Below are positions 22,159 through 33,300 of a DNA stretch of 64,000 bases, piece by piece (the stretch's first letter is position 1; every line of letters starts with the position of its first letter). The position numbers were made by a program, and so were the translations under genes. Source of the DNA: Cenococcum geophilum 1.58 (lineage: Eukaryota > Ascomycota > Dothideomycetes > Gloniales > Gloniaceae); NCBI GenBank assembly GCA_001692895.1, contig KV748234.1, forward strand, positions 434,001 through 498,000, read 5' to 3'. The notes under the pieces are model-generated. The model saw only the letters and a list, made by a program, of their open reading frames with translations, searched no databases and was not told the DNA's origin.

Positions 22159-24475
22159 CTACGTATAATTCTCTGGCGAGTCGTCATCGTCACTCATATC
22201 CCACCTATCTCGAGCTGTTGAGTACAGGGCTTCCTCAAATCGAAATTGCCGTGTTGCTTCTGCCATCATTCTTTCAGAAATGTTGCCACCATCGAAGACT
22301 TCTGGTTGAAGGAAGACACATTGCTTGCTAGATATGCTCAAGCTCTGCCCAGTGTATCTGTTTTGATATGAACTTGCCATAAGGAGCTTAAAGACGGCTT
22401 GGAGCTTTTGATCTTTTACTAGTTTTTCTAGTTCGTGGACAACAAACTCAAGGTCAGCCCTCCATTCAAATTCTTCATACCAGTCAATACCATCAATGAT
22501 ACAGTATACTGGAATGTCTAGACGGAGCTGGCCAACCAGCATTCTAAAGACATAGCATAGGTCCCTCAGATTCCTCTGTTGGATCGCGTCTCGAAGTGAG
22601 CGTGTATTGATAAACTCGAGACTGAGAATTCCCCGCGTAGCTAGCTCCATGAGCATTTGCCATACAAGACTTCTAATCACTCCATTGGGGCCTCTTAGTT
22701 CGTCGCCCATCTGAGTATGCAGGCCGCAGAAGAAGTAGAGGGTTATTGCATCCTCCTGCACTTGCCCAAGGCTGGCCACAAGTGATGCACACAAGAATGA
22801 CATGGCAGATAGTCTCTCAGATCCAGACGATTCTATGTTGCCATTGACAATTAGAAGTCCTGGATGCTGTGGTTGAGACCAATGCCGGAATTGGTCTGTA
22901 CGCAGAAGGCTGTGCGCTTGGGCCATAGACATAGCACTGAAATCTTTGGCTTGTCGTAGGACATACTCGAAATCCAATGCTGGCTGCTGAGGAGGCACTC
23001 CGAGAAACTTAGTGAAGAGATCCTTGGATATCATGGCTTGGGACCTTGATTCCAGTGTCCGCGATCGACCCACTATAATTTATCAGCATACTTATAAAAC
23101 ATTTAAATAACGGGAACGTAAAACCTTCGAATCCTTGTCGAAAACCTTCTTCTTGTGCTTGACGGAAACGATCTTCTAGGAAAGGGATGAAAGCATTCAT
23201 AACGCTTCGCCCCTCGGCATGGGCTGCCCCTCTTGCGGCATTTTGCCTTGCGCGATTATCTTCTGCCTGTTTCTCAATGAAAGATTTCAGCTTGCTCTCC
23301 AAACCTTTCACTTCCCCGTATGTTTCCTCAACCGTAATGCCTGTTTTCTCCGTTCTCTGGTCAATGTTGTTCATTGTCTGTTGCACTCCTGCAACTTGGA
23401 CACTAGTTTTCAATGCAGCCTTGTGGCCCCCCGCTGCTTCATCCTTAATCTCTTCGCTCCGACTTTGGTTTACCAGTGCCAACTTGTGGGTAGCATCTGT
23501 AATGCCTTGTATCTTGTCTACCCTTTTTTGGGTGTACTCGGCCTTCTCTTTAAGTCCTAGAAACAATCCTTCCCAAATAGTCTCAGTGAGTCTTCGGAGC
23601 TCGTTGGCTTCTCCCTTCACCTGTGCTAAAGTTTCATCAATTTGTGCCGTCGAGGCCCTTTTGTTAGAGAAGAACGGTATTTTCCTCGCTGAGAAGGTAT
23701 TAACTGAATTGCCTCAAGACTTACACCTAATCGGTGGGTTGGGGGTACGTCTAACTCACACTCCTTCTCAGGAAGCAAGAAACCTATCAGGTCGGCAATT
23801 GCTCCCAAGAGAGTTTCATATAACTTAATGCAGCGAGTTTTCAGATGGCCTTCTTCCGGAAAACGTTTCCTCATCAACTGAGCTCTGATGATTATAAACG
23901 GAATTTCTTCAAACGCGCTGAAAATCTTCTCCTCCTTCTCGGCGGATTTCTTTGCAAGCTGGCCGTCCACTGTCAGATCATATCACTGAGAGCCCACTAG
24001 ATGTAAAACAAGTGTATCTTACTAAAAGGCAGACGGCTAAGCCGGCCTTAAGAGTACTCAGATAAGAATCGCTCGGAATCAATTCAAGCCATGNCATGGC
24101 ATCGTCAGCTGTTTTCCCCATCTTTCTCCAAAAGTTGATGAGATAACCCTTCAGACCCTCTGCTCGCTCTTTATGCTTGACATTTGCCTCATTCATCTGA
24201 TCAAATAACTTCTTCCAAGAACAGTTTTTAACATCGATGTCGAGGCGCGGACTGAGGTCTAAACCTTTGTATTGCAGCAAGGCTTGCTTCAGGTCTTCAT
24301 CACCCTGAAGAGGTTCCTCGTCGGGGTATTCTTCGGGAGAACTAGGCTCGAACTCGTCAGTTTTGTTATCATAGTTGGCCGGGACCGCTGGGATGTCGCC
24401 CTTGGCAGCCTTTTGCTTGATGAATTTTACAACAAATTGTCGCGTTTCCTCTTCTTCTCCTTTAATGGACGACAT
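22159..24475 (-). CDS. DUF7708/STAND-like NTPase (fungal NLR-type), four exons
   Basis: Minus strand, ATG 24475. Exons are 24475-24023, 23958-23760, 23688-23125 and 23072-22159; all three introns (64, 71 and 52 bp) begin GT, end AG and keep frame, giving 709 aa. Residues about 40-215 (WLELIPSDSYLSTLKAGLAV, EEKIFSAFEEIPF, KLYETLLGAIADLIGF) resemble the DUF7708 N-terminal domain common in fungal STAND/NLR proteins. A long helical, coiled-coil-like segment follows (about 225-405). The NTPase part has LLIVNGNIESSGSERLS (about 478-494) in the Walker A position, with Ser-Glu-Arg where Gly-Lys-Ser/Thr would be expected, and VYCIIDGIDWYE (about 594-605) as Walker B. The protein stops soon after, without ankyrin, WD40 or TPR repeats. 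One N lies at 24094. Such proteins are thought to act in self/non-self recognition; here nucleotide hydrolysis is doubtful. The transposon nest begins 150 bp upstream of its ATG. Confidence 0.72.
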
Positions 24476-24625
24476 CGGCTTTGGTTTTGGACTCGTGGAT
24501 TGTTATGACAATATTTCCGACTGTGCCAGGCTGGCTGCCAAGTTAAGACCTGCTGTAGATATGGGATGCCGCTGAGCGCACGGGCCGCCTTACCTCAGAA
24601 GCTCAGACCAAGAAATCGATTGCGG

Positions 24626-24932
24626 ATAACGTCTTAGCCACCCAGTCGAGCCAGCCACCCGGTCGAGCCACCCCAAAACACACCAAAATCTACCAACTTT
24701 AGCCTTTTATAACCCTACCCCTATTAAAGATTTTTAAATAAAAATTTAAATATAGCTACTTATATATNAAAGGGTTTTATTTATCTTTTTTTTTTAAAAA
24801 AATTATATATATTTAAGCTAATATAATAATTCCTAGAAAAAAGTTTAATTTTAAATAGTTATTAATAAAATATTATATTAGCTTAAATATATATATTTAA
24901 AAAACATTATAAATAAAATACTTTTATATATA
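24626..24932. mobile_element. Foldback/MITE-like element, left arm
   Basis: The sequence ATAACGTCTTAGCCACCC.. through ..ATAGCTACTTATATAT (24626-24767) returns as its reverse complement at about 54508-54646, with only scattered transitions. The inner 160 bp up to 24932 is nearly pure A/T. The two arms and the AT core would make an element of about 450 bp, split by the Copia element at 24933. The termini contain a repeated AGTCGAGCCAGCCACCC motif. It is the oldest layer of the nest. No clear target-site duplication is visible at its outer ends. One N at 24768. Confidence 0.65.
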
Positions 24933-25150
24933 TATAATTACAGCACCTGTTGTACCAAACGCGTACTTATGCGTTTAGTACACTAACCACTTGCTTATAA
25001 CTAATTAGGGGGGAGGGCGCGTCAGTATATAGACTACGTAGTCTACCTCAATAGAATTAACAGTCACTACCATCTAAAAGAGTATACGATACTATATGTA
25101 TTTCATACCCCTAGATATAACTTACCTATATTATTAAATTAATACAAATA
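24933..25150 (+). repeat. Copia-1 left LTR
   Basis: 218 bp, same length as the right LTR at 54287-54504. Marker segments shared by both: ACCAAACGCGTACTTA, AACTAATTAGGGGGGAG and CACCATCTAAAAGAG (or close variants). The internal region follows at 25151. Confidence 0.9.
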
Positions 25151-26814
25151 TTAATCAGTAAGCGCGCATAGATTAGCAATCACTTAATACCTCCCCTAAG
25201 CAATATACACGACAGCGACCACCCGTTTATATCCTAGTACGACCTACTAGAAGGTTAGAAGTTAGGGGATTACAGACTATCACCAACTCTATATACTTAT
25301 TTAAGTCTTAGTACGGTTTACTAGAAGTTTATAAACGTAAATACAGACCCTTACAAAACCCCCTATTCTTAACCCCCTTAAACCTTAAACCCTTTCGGAC
25401 CTTTTACGGAAACCCTTTACCCTCCTACAAACTATTACGGACCCGTTAATCGCCTTTACAGACCACTATAAGACCTCTTAAACTATTACAGACCCGCTAA
25501 TTAATTTTACGGACCGTTATAAGACCTCCTCCACCCGCTACAAGCTACTACTACCCACTACAGCTTATATAGATATACTACGCTATATAATATAGCAGAT
25601 ATAACTAAGCAAATTAGTAAAGGTTAAAAGAAGTAAAGTTAGGGAGTTAACCTTACGTCTACGGACGGCGTTAACGACTATATTAATTTTAAAATCCTTA
25701 AATACGGACACTATAAGCTTCTAAACAACAACCTATAGGAGCAATATAAGAAAGACTTTGCGGACTTTACGGAAGCTATTCTTAAGGCTTATAACCCTAC
25801 TGCTGTCTATAACCTACGAACCCTTTTACGTCACTAAGGTATATAGGTTAAAAAGGATAAACAAGTCACTGTTATATAGTCCTTATACAATACAATATAG
25901 GAGGAGGACCAAATGGAATAGACTAAAAAGGAAATCCTAGACTAGGTTAAAGCCACTAATAAACTCTTTACTTCTTCCAAACTTAATAGTATTGCTAGCC
26001 TTATACCTAACCTACTTAACTAAATTTGTCCTATAAACCTAAGCAATTTTAGAATTAATCTTATGGGCCAAAGTATACCCAGTACTTAAGTTACGGACTG
26101 TAATACCCCTAAAAACCAAAATACGGACTAAAACCCTTCTGTCGCCTAAGCTATAGATCTATAACCTGCCTAAGTTATAGATCCGCAACCCACTTAAGTA
26201 AAGACCTACAGTAAGGAGCTAGCTAACTTAGCTAAGCTCTATACTAACAAATCCAAGTATAGCGGTAAAAACGATAACTTTAACTTTAAACTTACTATCT
26301 TTACGGACCTCTATCGGAAGGCTGATATTCCTAAATAGGAATTCAGCTAAGCTTATTCCACTATACCATCAGGAAATTTTTTTTTTGGCTCGTTGTTGCG
26401 GTTTGCAGCAATTTGCGGCAATTTGCTGCAAACTGTACGGTTGCGGTGGTCGTATATGGTCCTGTGCGGTTTGCGGCGGTTTGCAGCAACCCGCGCGAAG
26501 CCTATATTTTTTACGGCAGTTTGCAGCAACCTGCGCGAAGCCTATATTTTTTGCGGCAATCCGCGCGAAGCCTGTACGTAGCCCTTGCATTTCGCACATT
26601 TCGCATATTTCGTACGTTTTGTACGTTTTGCACGTTTCGTACGTTTTATACGTTTCATACGTTTCGTACGTTTTGCACGTTTCGTACGTTTTGCACGTTT
26701 TATACGTTTTATATATTTTGCACGTTTTCTATAGATTGCTATAATATACTTTTAAATATATTTATATTATAACTATATAAAATACTTAGAGCCTCTAAAT
26801 CGTTAATTGGCCTA

Positions 26815-27045
26815 GTGCCTACCTGCCTGCCTATCTGCCTACCTACCTACCTGCCTACCTGCCTATCTATCTATCTGTCTGTCTGTTTATACCCACCTAC
26901 CTATACCTACCTATCTATGCCTACTGTCTATACCTACCTGTCTATACCTACTGTCTGTACCTACCTATCTATGCCTACTGTCTATGCCTACCTGTCTATG
27001 CCTACCGTCTATACCTATCTATCTATACTACCTCTAAACGGTAGT
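26815..27045 (+). repeat. CTACCTG-type short tandem repeat
   Basis: Imperfect tandem CTACCTGC/CTATCTAT/TACCTACTGT units inside Sat-TIR-1. The reverse-complement counterpart (GACAGGTAG) occupies the colinear position in Sat-TIR-2 at about 57176-57385. Confidence 0.85.
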
Positions 27046-27159
27046 CGTCTGGGGTGCCTCCATAGGAGGGCTTAATTTGATTTAATTCGGTAATAGACTA
27101 ATAATAATGCTCTGGTTTGATTCGACCGATCGAATCGTTTAGTGTTTGCTGGCTGGGTC

Positions 27160-27900
27160 GTTTAAACGGTTGGCGGTTGTCTAGCTCTAGCGACGGTCGT
27201 CTGGCTCTGGCGACGATCGTCTAGCTCTGATAATGGTCGTCTGGCTCTGGCGACGGTCGTCTAGCTCTGGCGACGGTCGTCTAGCTCTGGCGACGGTCGT
27301 CTAGCTCTGGCGACGGTTGTCTAGCTCTGGCGATGGTCGTCTAGCTCTGGCAATGGTCGTCTAGCTCTGACGATAGTCGTCTGGCTCTGGCGACGATTGT
27401 CTAGCTCTGGCGACGGTCGTCTAGCTTTTGCGACGATCGTCTAGCTCTGGTGACGGTCGTCTGGATAACGACGGTCGTCTAGCTCTAACGACGGTCGTCT
27501 AGCTCTAACGACGGTCGTCTAGCTCTGACAACGGTTGTCTAGCTCTGGCGACGGTTGTCTAGCTCTAACGACGGTTGTCTAGCTCTGACGACGGTTGTCT
27601 GGCTCTGGCGACGGTCGTTTGGCTCTGATGACAGTCGTCTAGCTCTAGCGACGATTGTCTAGCTCTGGCGACGGTTGTCTGGCTCTTGCGACGATCGTCT
27701 AGCTTTGGTGACGGTCGTCTGGATGACGACGGTTGTCTAGCTCTGGCGACGGTTGTCTGGCTCTTGCGATGGTCGTCTAGCTCTGGCGACGGTTGTCTGG
27801 CTCTTGCGACGGTCGTCTAGCTCTGGCGACGGTCGTCTGGCTCTAGGGACGGTTGTCTGGTTCTGGTGACGGTTATCTGGTTCTGGCGACGGTTGTTTGC
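27160..27900 (+). repeat. 20-bp minisatellite CGACGGTCGTCTAGCTCTGG
   Basis: About 36 tandem copies with transitions mainly at CpG-like positions (GGT/GAT, CGT/TGT). Shorter interrupted copies occur near 27460 and 27720. Five or so copies of the same unit in reverse complement lie in Sat-TIR-2 (about 56833-56925). Confidence 0.92.
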
Positions 27901-28020
27901 TAGCTGCAGTTCTGGTGCCTCTTTAGGTAGGGAGGATGTAAGGAAGGAAGGGTAAAAAATAAGGTGGCTACCTATGTGTAGAGGCTATCGGGAATATAGC
28001 GGGGACCCGAAGTAATGTGT

Positions 28021-28545
28021 GTCATGCGGAGCTTTGTATAGAGCCTCTGTACGCAGAGCTTCGCGTAGAGCCTCGTGCAGAGCCTCTATACGTAGAGCTT
28101 TGTATAGAGCTTTGTATAGAGCTTTGCGCAGAGTTTCGTGTAGAGCTTTATGTAGAGCTTTGTGTAGAGCTTCGTGCAGAGCTTCGTGCAGAGTCTTAGT
28201 AGAGCTTTGTGTAGAGCTTCGTGCAGAGCTTCGTGTAGAGCTTCGTGTAGGACTTCGTGTAGAGCTTCGTGTAGAGCTTCGTGCAGAGCCTCTGTACGCA
28301 GAGCTTCGTGCAGAGCTTCGTGTAGAACTTCGTGCAGAGCTTCGTGTAGAGCTTCGTGTAGAGCTTCGTGCAGAGCCTCGTGCAGAGCTTCGTGCAGAGC
28401 CTCTGTACGCAGAGCTTCGTATAGAGCTTCGTGCAGAACTTCGTGCAGAACCTCGTGTAGAGCTTCGTGTAGAGCTTCGTGCAGAGCCTCGTGCAGAGCT
28501 TCGTGTAGAGCTTCGTGCGGAGCTTCGTGCGGAGCTTCGTGCAGA
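28021..28545 (+). repeat. 12-bp minisatellite GAGCTTCGTGCA
   Basis: About 43 copies of GAGCTTCGTGCA/GAGCTTCGTGTA with a higher-order insert GCCTCTGTACGCAGAGC recurring near 28040, 28288 and 28400. All long open frames here are products of the 12-bp period. The unit is identical to the host array at 15205-15358. Confidence 0.93.
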
Positions 28546-30306
28546 GCTGGCTCAAGTCGCGATTTTAGCAATTTGCGGTAATTTGCAGCAATTCGCATAG
28601 GCTACTTATAAGTAGCTGCGTATTTNTAGCAATTTGCATAGGCTACTTATAAGTAGCTGCGTGTTTGTAGCAAATTGCTGCGAATTGCCGCAAATCGCGA
28701 CTTACGCAGGTTTTGCAGACCCGATTTTCGCTTGCAACAACGTACCTAAAAAAAAATTTCCTGATGACTGCGCGGCCTAGCCCTTAACTACTACTACACC
28801 AACCTTAAGAGTAACCCCCTTAGTGTTTCCTTTAATAAGCTATATAAAGCTATACGTAACTACTTTAAAGGACCGGAATATAAGCGTGACATCCTTACCT
28901 AATAAAATGTGACTAAGCTATAGACCGTAATTAATAAGAATACCAAAAAATTGACTATAGAGTGCCTGTAAATCCTTATTAAAGACCTTCGGCACCTATA
29001 GCATGGCCTTAATATTAAGCTTTAAACAGACAACTTTCTATATAACAAACTTATTACGGCTTACTAGGAAGTAAAGCCCTATAAATATACCTATTATAAG
29101 CCTACAGATACCTTAACTGGCCTTATTAACAATTTACGGTCCTCTATTATAACGTATAAAGTCTTAAACCCGCTAGGCAGTACTTAAGCCTTTATTACGG
29201 ACCTGCAAAACCCATAAACTAACTTAGACGCCTACTTTACGGACCGCCGCTACCGCTAGCAGTACCCATACCGACTAAGTCCTACCCGCAACCCCCACGG
29301 CAACTCCCGTATAAAAGTATACCCCTATAAACAAACCAGCCAAAAGTGTTTTATATATAGTAAGGAATGATATTGGTTTATAAGGCATACCTAGAAAGAA
29401 CGCAATAAGTCTAAGAAGAGATTTAATAATTAGATTAACTAGTTTATCTTAAACTATAAAGGAAAGGAAGCGAAGGAGTCTCTTAACAAGTTAATAGAAG
29501 CCCTTATAATTAACTTTAACTTAGATACTTAAGAATAGAAGACCTTAGAGACGTTCCTAACTACTTTTAGACCTTTTACGGACAACTAAGCCTTTAATAT
29601 TATGACCGTATTAGCCAACCACTCCTTTATATACTTAATCGCACCTGAAAACCAGCCTATAAGCATACCTATTAGACCTATTACAAATATTATAGACCGC
29701 GAAAAGGACCTATTTGCATATATTACCACAGAACGCTATACCCCTAAAGAATTCTATAGCGTTATAATTAATATAGGTGCCTCTAAGAAGTCTACTATAG
29801 GGTATGGACAATACCTTATATATAAGACCACTATAAATAATAATATGGATATTAATACTATATAAACTAGGGCCGTAAATATCTAATTCGGCATTGGCTT
29901 AACCGCATTAATTAAATTAGTTAAAGTTAAAACTCCAATTAGCCTAGTTAACTTCCATATAGTAAAAGCGGACACCCCCTTCCTACTTTACCTTACGGAC
30001 ATAAATAGGCTATAGGTTTACTACAATAATATTATAGACACCTTAATTAGCCCTATAACTACCCTAGGAAGCAAACACATTACCCTACTAATTATATAAC
30101 GATTCGGACACCTATTCCTTATATAGGGAGAGACTTTATAGACCTACTGTTCGGATCACGGTAGGGGGGGGTTTTTAGTCTTAATTGATTTCTTCCTTTT
30201 CTTCCCTCCTTCTATAGGTGGAATTTGATGGATCTCCTAAGCTTACTTAGCTTACGTGGTTAACCCAATTGGTTACAAGTAACCATGTCTACTATATTAC
30301 AGAACC

Positions 30307-33300
30307 GACGTACGACCGGAGCTCAATTATCTATATTATACACCCCCCCCCCTAACACGCAGTATTTAAGTTAAGAGAGGGAAGATGGAGACGACAGAGG
30401 GGGAAGGAGGCTTGTCGCGTTAATCGCGTTGGGAACGCGTTAAGATAGCCAAGGCCTTTAAACACGATAGTTACGAGAGCGATATAGAAGATACGGTTTA
30501 TGTGGCAGCAGTGGCCCCTAGGGTACCACGATTAAAGTGTATAGGGAAAAAACTACGTCCTAAGAATTAGATAGGGTTAATAAGAAACCGCGTAATAGCC
30601 GAAAAGAGAGTAGAGTAATCGGCAATAATAGCTACTATAGTAAACCAAGTAATAACTAAGAAGATAAATATAATAAGCATGCAGATTAAGGTGCTAACTA
30701 ACCTAGTTATATTACTACTAGGGGTAATAGAGGAATAGAAAGAGGTACAAGCGAACTAAATTAAAGCCCTTACCAAAATATTTATAGAGCAGATTAACGC
30801 GCTTAGAGTAGAGGTTATAAAAAGATGGAGGTAATCTAGACCCAATTATCTAATATTTAAACACTACTAAGCGCGGATCCGTCGTATGCGGAGGTTGCCT
30901 ATACGCCGCTAAATAGTTAACTAAGTAACCTAATGTCCTTCCCGTTAAGGAATACTATGCTATTAACTATTACCGATACGCTATACTATATAGTTAATAT
31001 ATTTAGAGTTAAAGAAGAAAATAAGAATAAAGCATAACTAGGGGTAATTAGGCAAGTAATTAAAAGTAGTATACGTATAACGGAAGGCCACAAGAGCTGG
31101 CGCTATATAGCAGTAATTAAAGACCCTAGGAACCCCGCACGCATTAGGATAACTTATAGGAATAAAGTTAAGCTCTAATATATAAAAGAAGCGGCCTAAA
31201 AAACCTTAGTACCTAGTGTTTAGGTGCTACGAGACTAGCTCTACCTAGTAAAAATTAACAACGCTAACCGAATAGTAGTTCTTAACTAGGAAGGAAAGAT
31301 TTAAGATAAAGCAGTAGAGGTGCTAGGAAAAGAGAACAATGTATATATAGCCTAGATAGGATAGCTTAGTAAAAAAGACACAAGAAAGGCATATGGATTA
31401 ATGGTTGTGTATATTACTAAAAGTAGTAAGGTAGTACGGTTACTACAGGATTAATACTTTTATATTGCAGGGGAATTAGCCTATATTAGAACCTATAAAC
31501 CTAAAAGCGGTCTAACGTAATGCTACCGGTGTTAGACACTAGGATATAAAGCATTTGTATATATAAGACCGCAAGTATGTACTAAATGCGCTTAAGAAGG
31601 ATATTATTATAATAACTGCTAAGGATAGATTCCAAAGTGTATACCTTACGGAGGACCATATAAATCGTTTAGTAAAAATTATTAAGTGCTTTATCCTACC
31701 CGCTATGCATAAGACACTTTAGGTACTTTAACTAAATATTTAAAAGTAGAGTATAGTATAGCAAAGCCTAATAAACGATAAATAACTAAAAGACTTTAGA
31801 GTGTTAGCAATATTAGAGCCATACACATAGAAAACGGATAATATAGTTGTAACAGTCCCTATAGGACACCTAAATTGGACTAAGGTAATACCTACGGCCT
31901 AGCGTAAAGAGAGGTGGGCGGTATAGAGTATGCTATGGATTCGAAAAGATATTAAGGCCGTATAGGTGCTAGTATAATCGGTAGACCTTACTGCGGCGAT
32001 ACTGCGCCTTCCCAATAGATTAGTACTGGTGGTATTAGTATATATTAAGGGAAAGAATATAGAAGCACTATAAGATATAACTAGTAAACTACGCTAACTA
32101 ATCTAAGAAATATAGAATAAGATAGGTATACGAACTAATATAATACTTATAGGAGACTTTAATTGGCACAATCAGCTATAGGGAGGAAATAATATCTCGC
32201 TAGCGAGATAGGGAGAAGCCGACCCGATTATTAATCTTATAGGAGATTACTTTCTATGTAGCTTACTGCCTAGGGGTATAAAAATATAGCAAAATGGTAA
32301 CTATAAGATAACGATTAACCTAATTCTAGTATTAGATGAGCTAGCATCTATAATAGTAAAGTGTACTATATATGAGATAGAACACGGATTTGATTATAGG
32401 GTAATTAAGATAATATTTAATATTGTGGTCCCTAAACGCGCTATAGAATAGAGAATGCTTTTTAAGAACGTATTATGGAATAAAATTAGGAATAGGATTA
32501 CTACCGCCCTCCGTATTATTCTAGTAGGCGGTAGAGTATAGTAGTAAACAGACCGGCTTATAGAGGTAGTGCTAGAGGTAGTCTACGCATTAACTCCAAA
32601 ATCTAGACCGTTACTATATATAAAAAGGTGGTAGATAACAGACCTTATAAAGCTCCGCTAGGTATATACTTACTAAAGGAACTAGGTAAAGAACTAACGC
32701 TAAGTAGGCTAGATAGTACTAGAACTAAAGTAATAAGTAAAGGAGGCCTTAAAGGAATACTATAATGTAATACGGAAATAGAAAAGGATATATTGGAACG
32801 ACTTCCTAGCTGATAATATAAATATTTGGTAAGTAGTAAAATACCTTAACCTAAGCGGCAACTTAGCGTTTGATAAGATACCACCGTTAGTAAGAATAGA
32901 TAGATTTACTATAGAAGGTAAAGATAAGTAAGCAGCGGAGCTATTAACTATATTCTTTCCCCCACTGCTAGTAGGAATAGAGGATAAGGGTCCGCGGCCT
33001 TAATAAACGCTAATACTAATACCGCGTCTTATAATGGAAGAGGTGGAACGGAAGATGTTTGCGGTAAAGCCTTAGAAAGCGCTAGGGGATGACGGCCTAT
33101 TAGTAATGGTGTGGAGGCAGATATAGCCGGTAATAAAAGATAGGGTCCTGCTCCTCTTTTAGACCTCACTAGATAAGGGTAACCTTCCTAACTAATAGAG
33201 AAATGCTAAGATTATACCGCTTAAGAAGCCGAATAAAGGAGACTATATAAAGGTAAGGGCATGGAGGCCTATCTCTCTACTATCTACGTTAGGCAAGGTG

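Larger units (their letters stand above)
26370..28763 (+). mobile_element. Satellite-bearing TIR element, copy 1 (Sat-TIR-1)
   Basis: Inverted termini of about 28 bp, CAGGAAATTTTTTTTT..CGTTGTTGC at both ends, inserted into Copia-1 gag with AT on each side (26368-26369 and 28764-28765). Both subterminal regions (26395-26580 and 28555-28740) carry GCAATTTGCGG/GCAGCAA motifs. The body is a series of satellites: TTTCGTACGT-type decamers (about 26589-26722), CTACCTGCCTAC/CTATCTAT (26815-27045), a 20-bp satellite (27160-27900), and a 12-bp satellite (28021-28545), separated by two unique spacers (27050-27160 and 27905-28015). No transposase is encoded, so it is non-autonomous. Unlike the host it is not AT-mutated. 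CAGG ends with a 2-bp AT duplication would suit an ISL2EU-like or other TIR transposase; the superfamily is uncertain. One N at 28626. Confidence 0.75.

Noticed and set aside
28019-28600. Long repeat-protein frames (up to 193 codons)
   Set aside because: Same 12-bp period inside the satellite element; not genes.
26370-28763. Helitron (insertion between A and T, TC at the start and CTGA at the end would fit)
   Set aside because: The ends are a 28-bp inverted repeat and the sister copy has a 4-bp ACGT duplication; neither fits a canonical Helitron. Kept only as a remote possibility.
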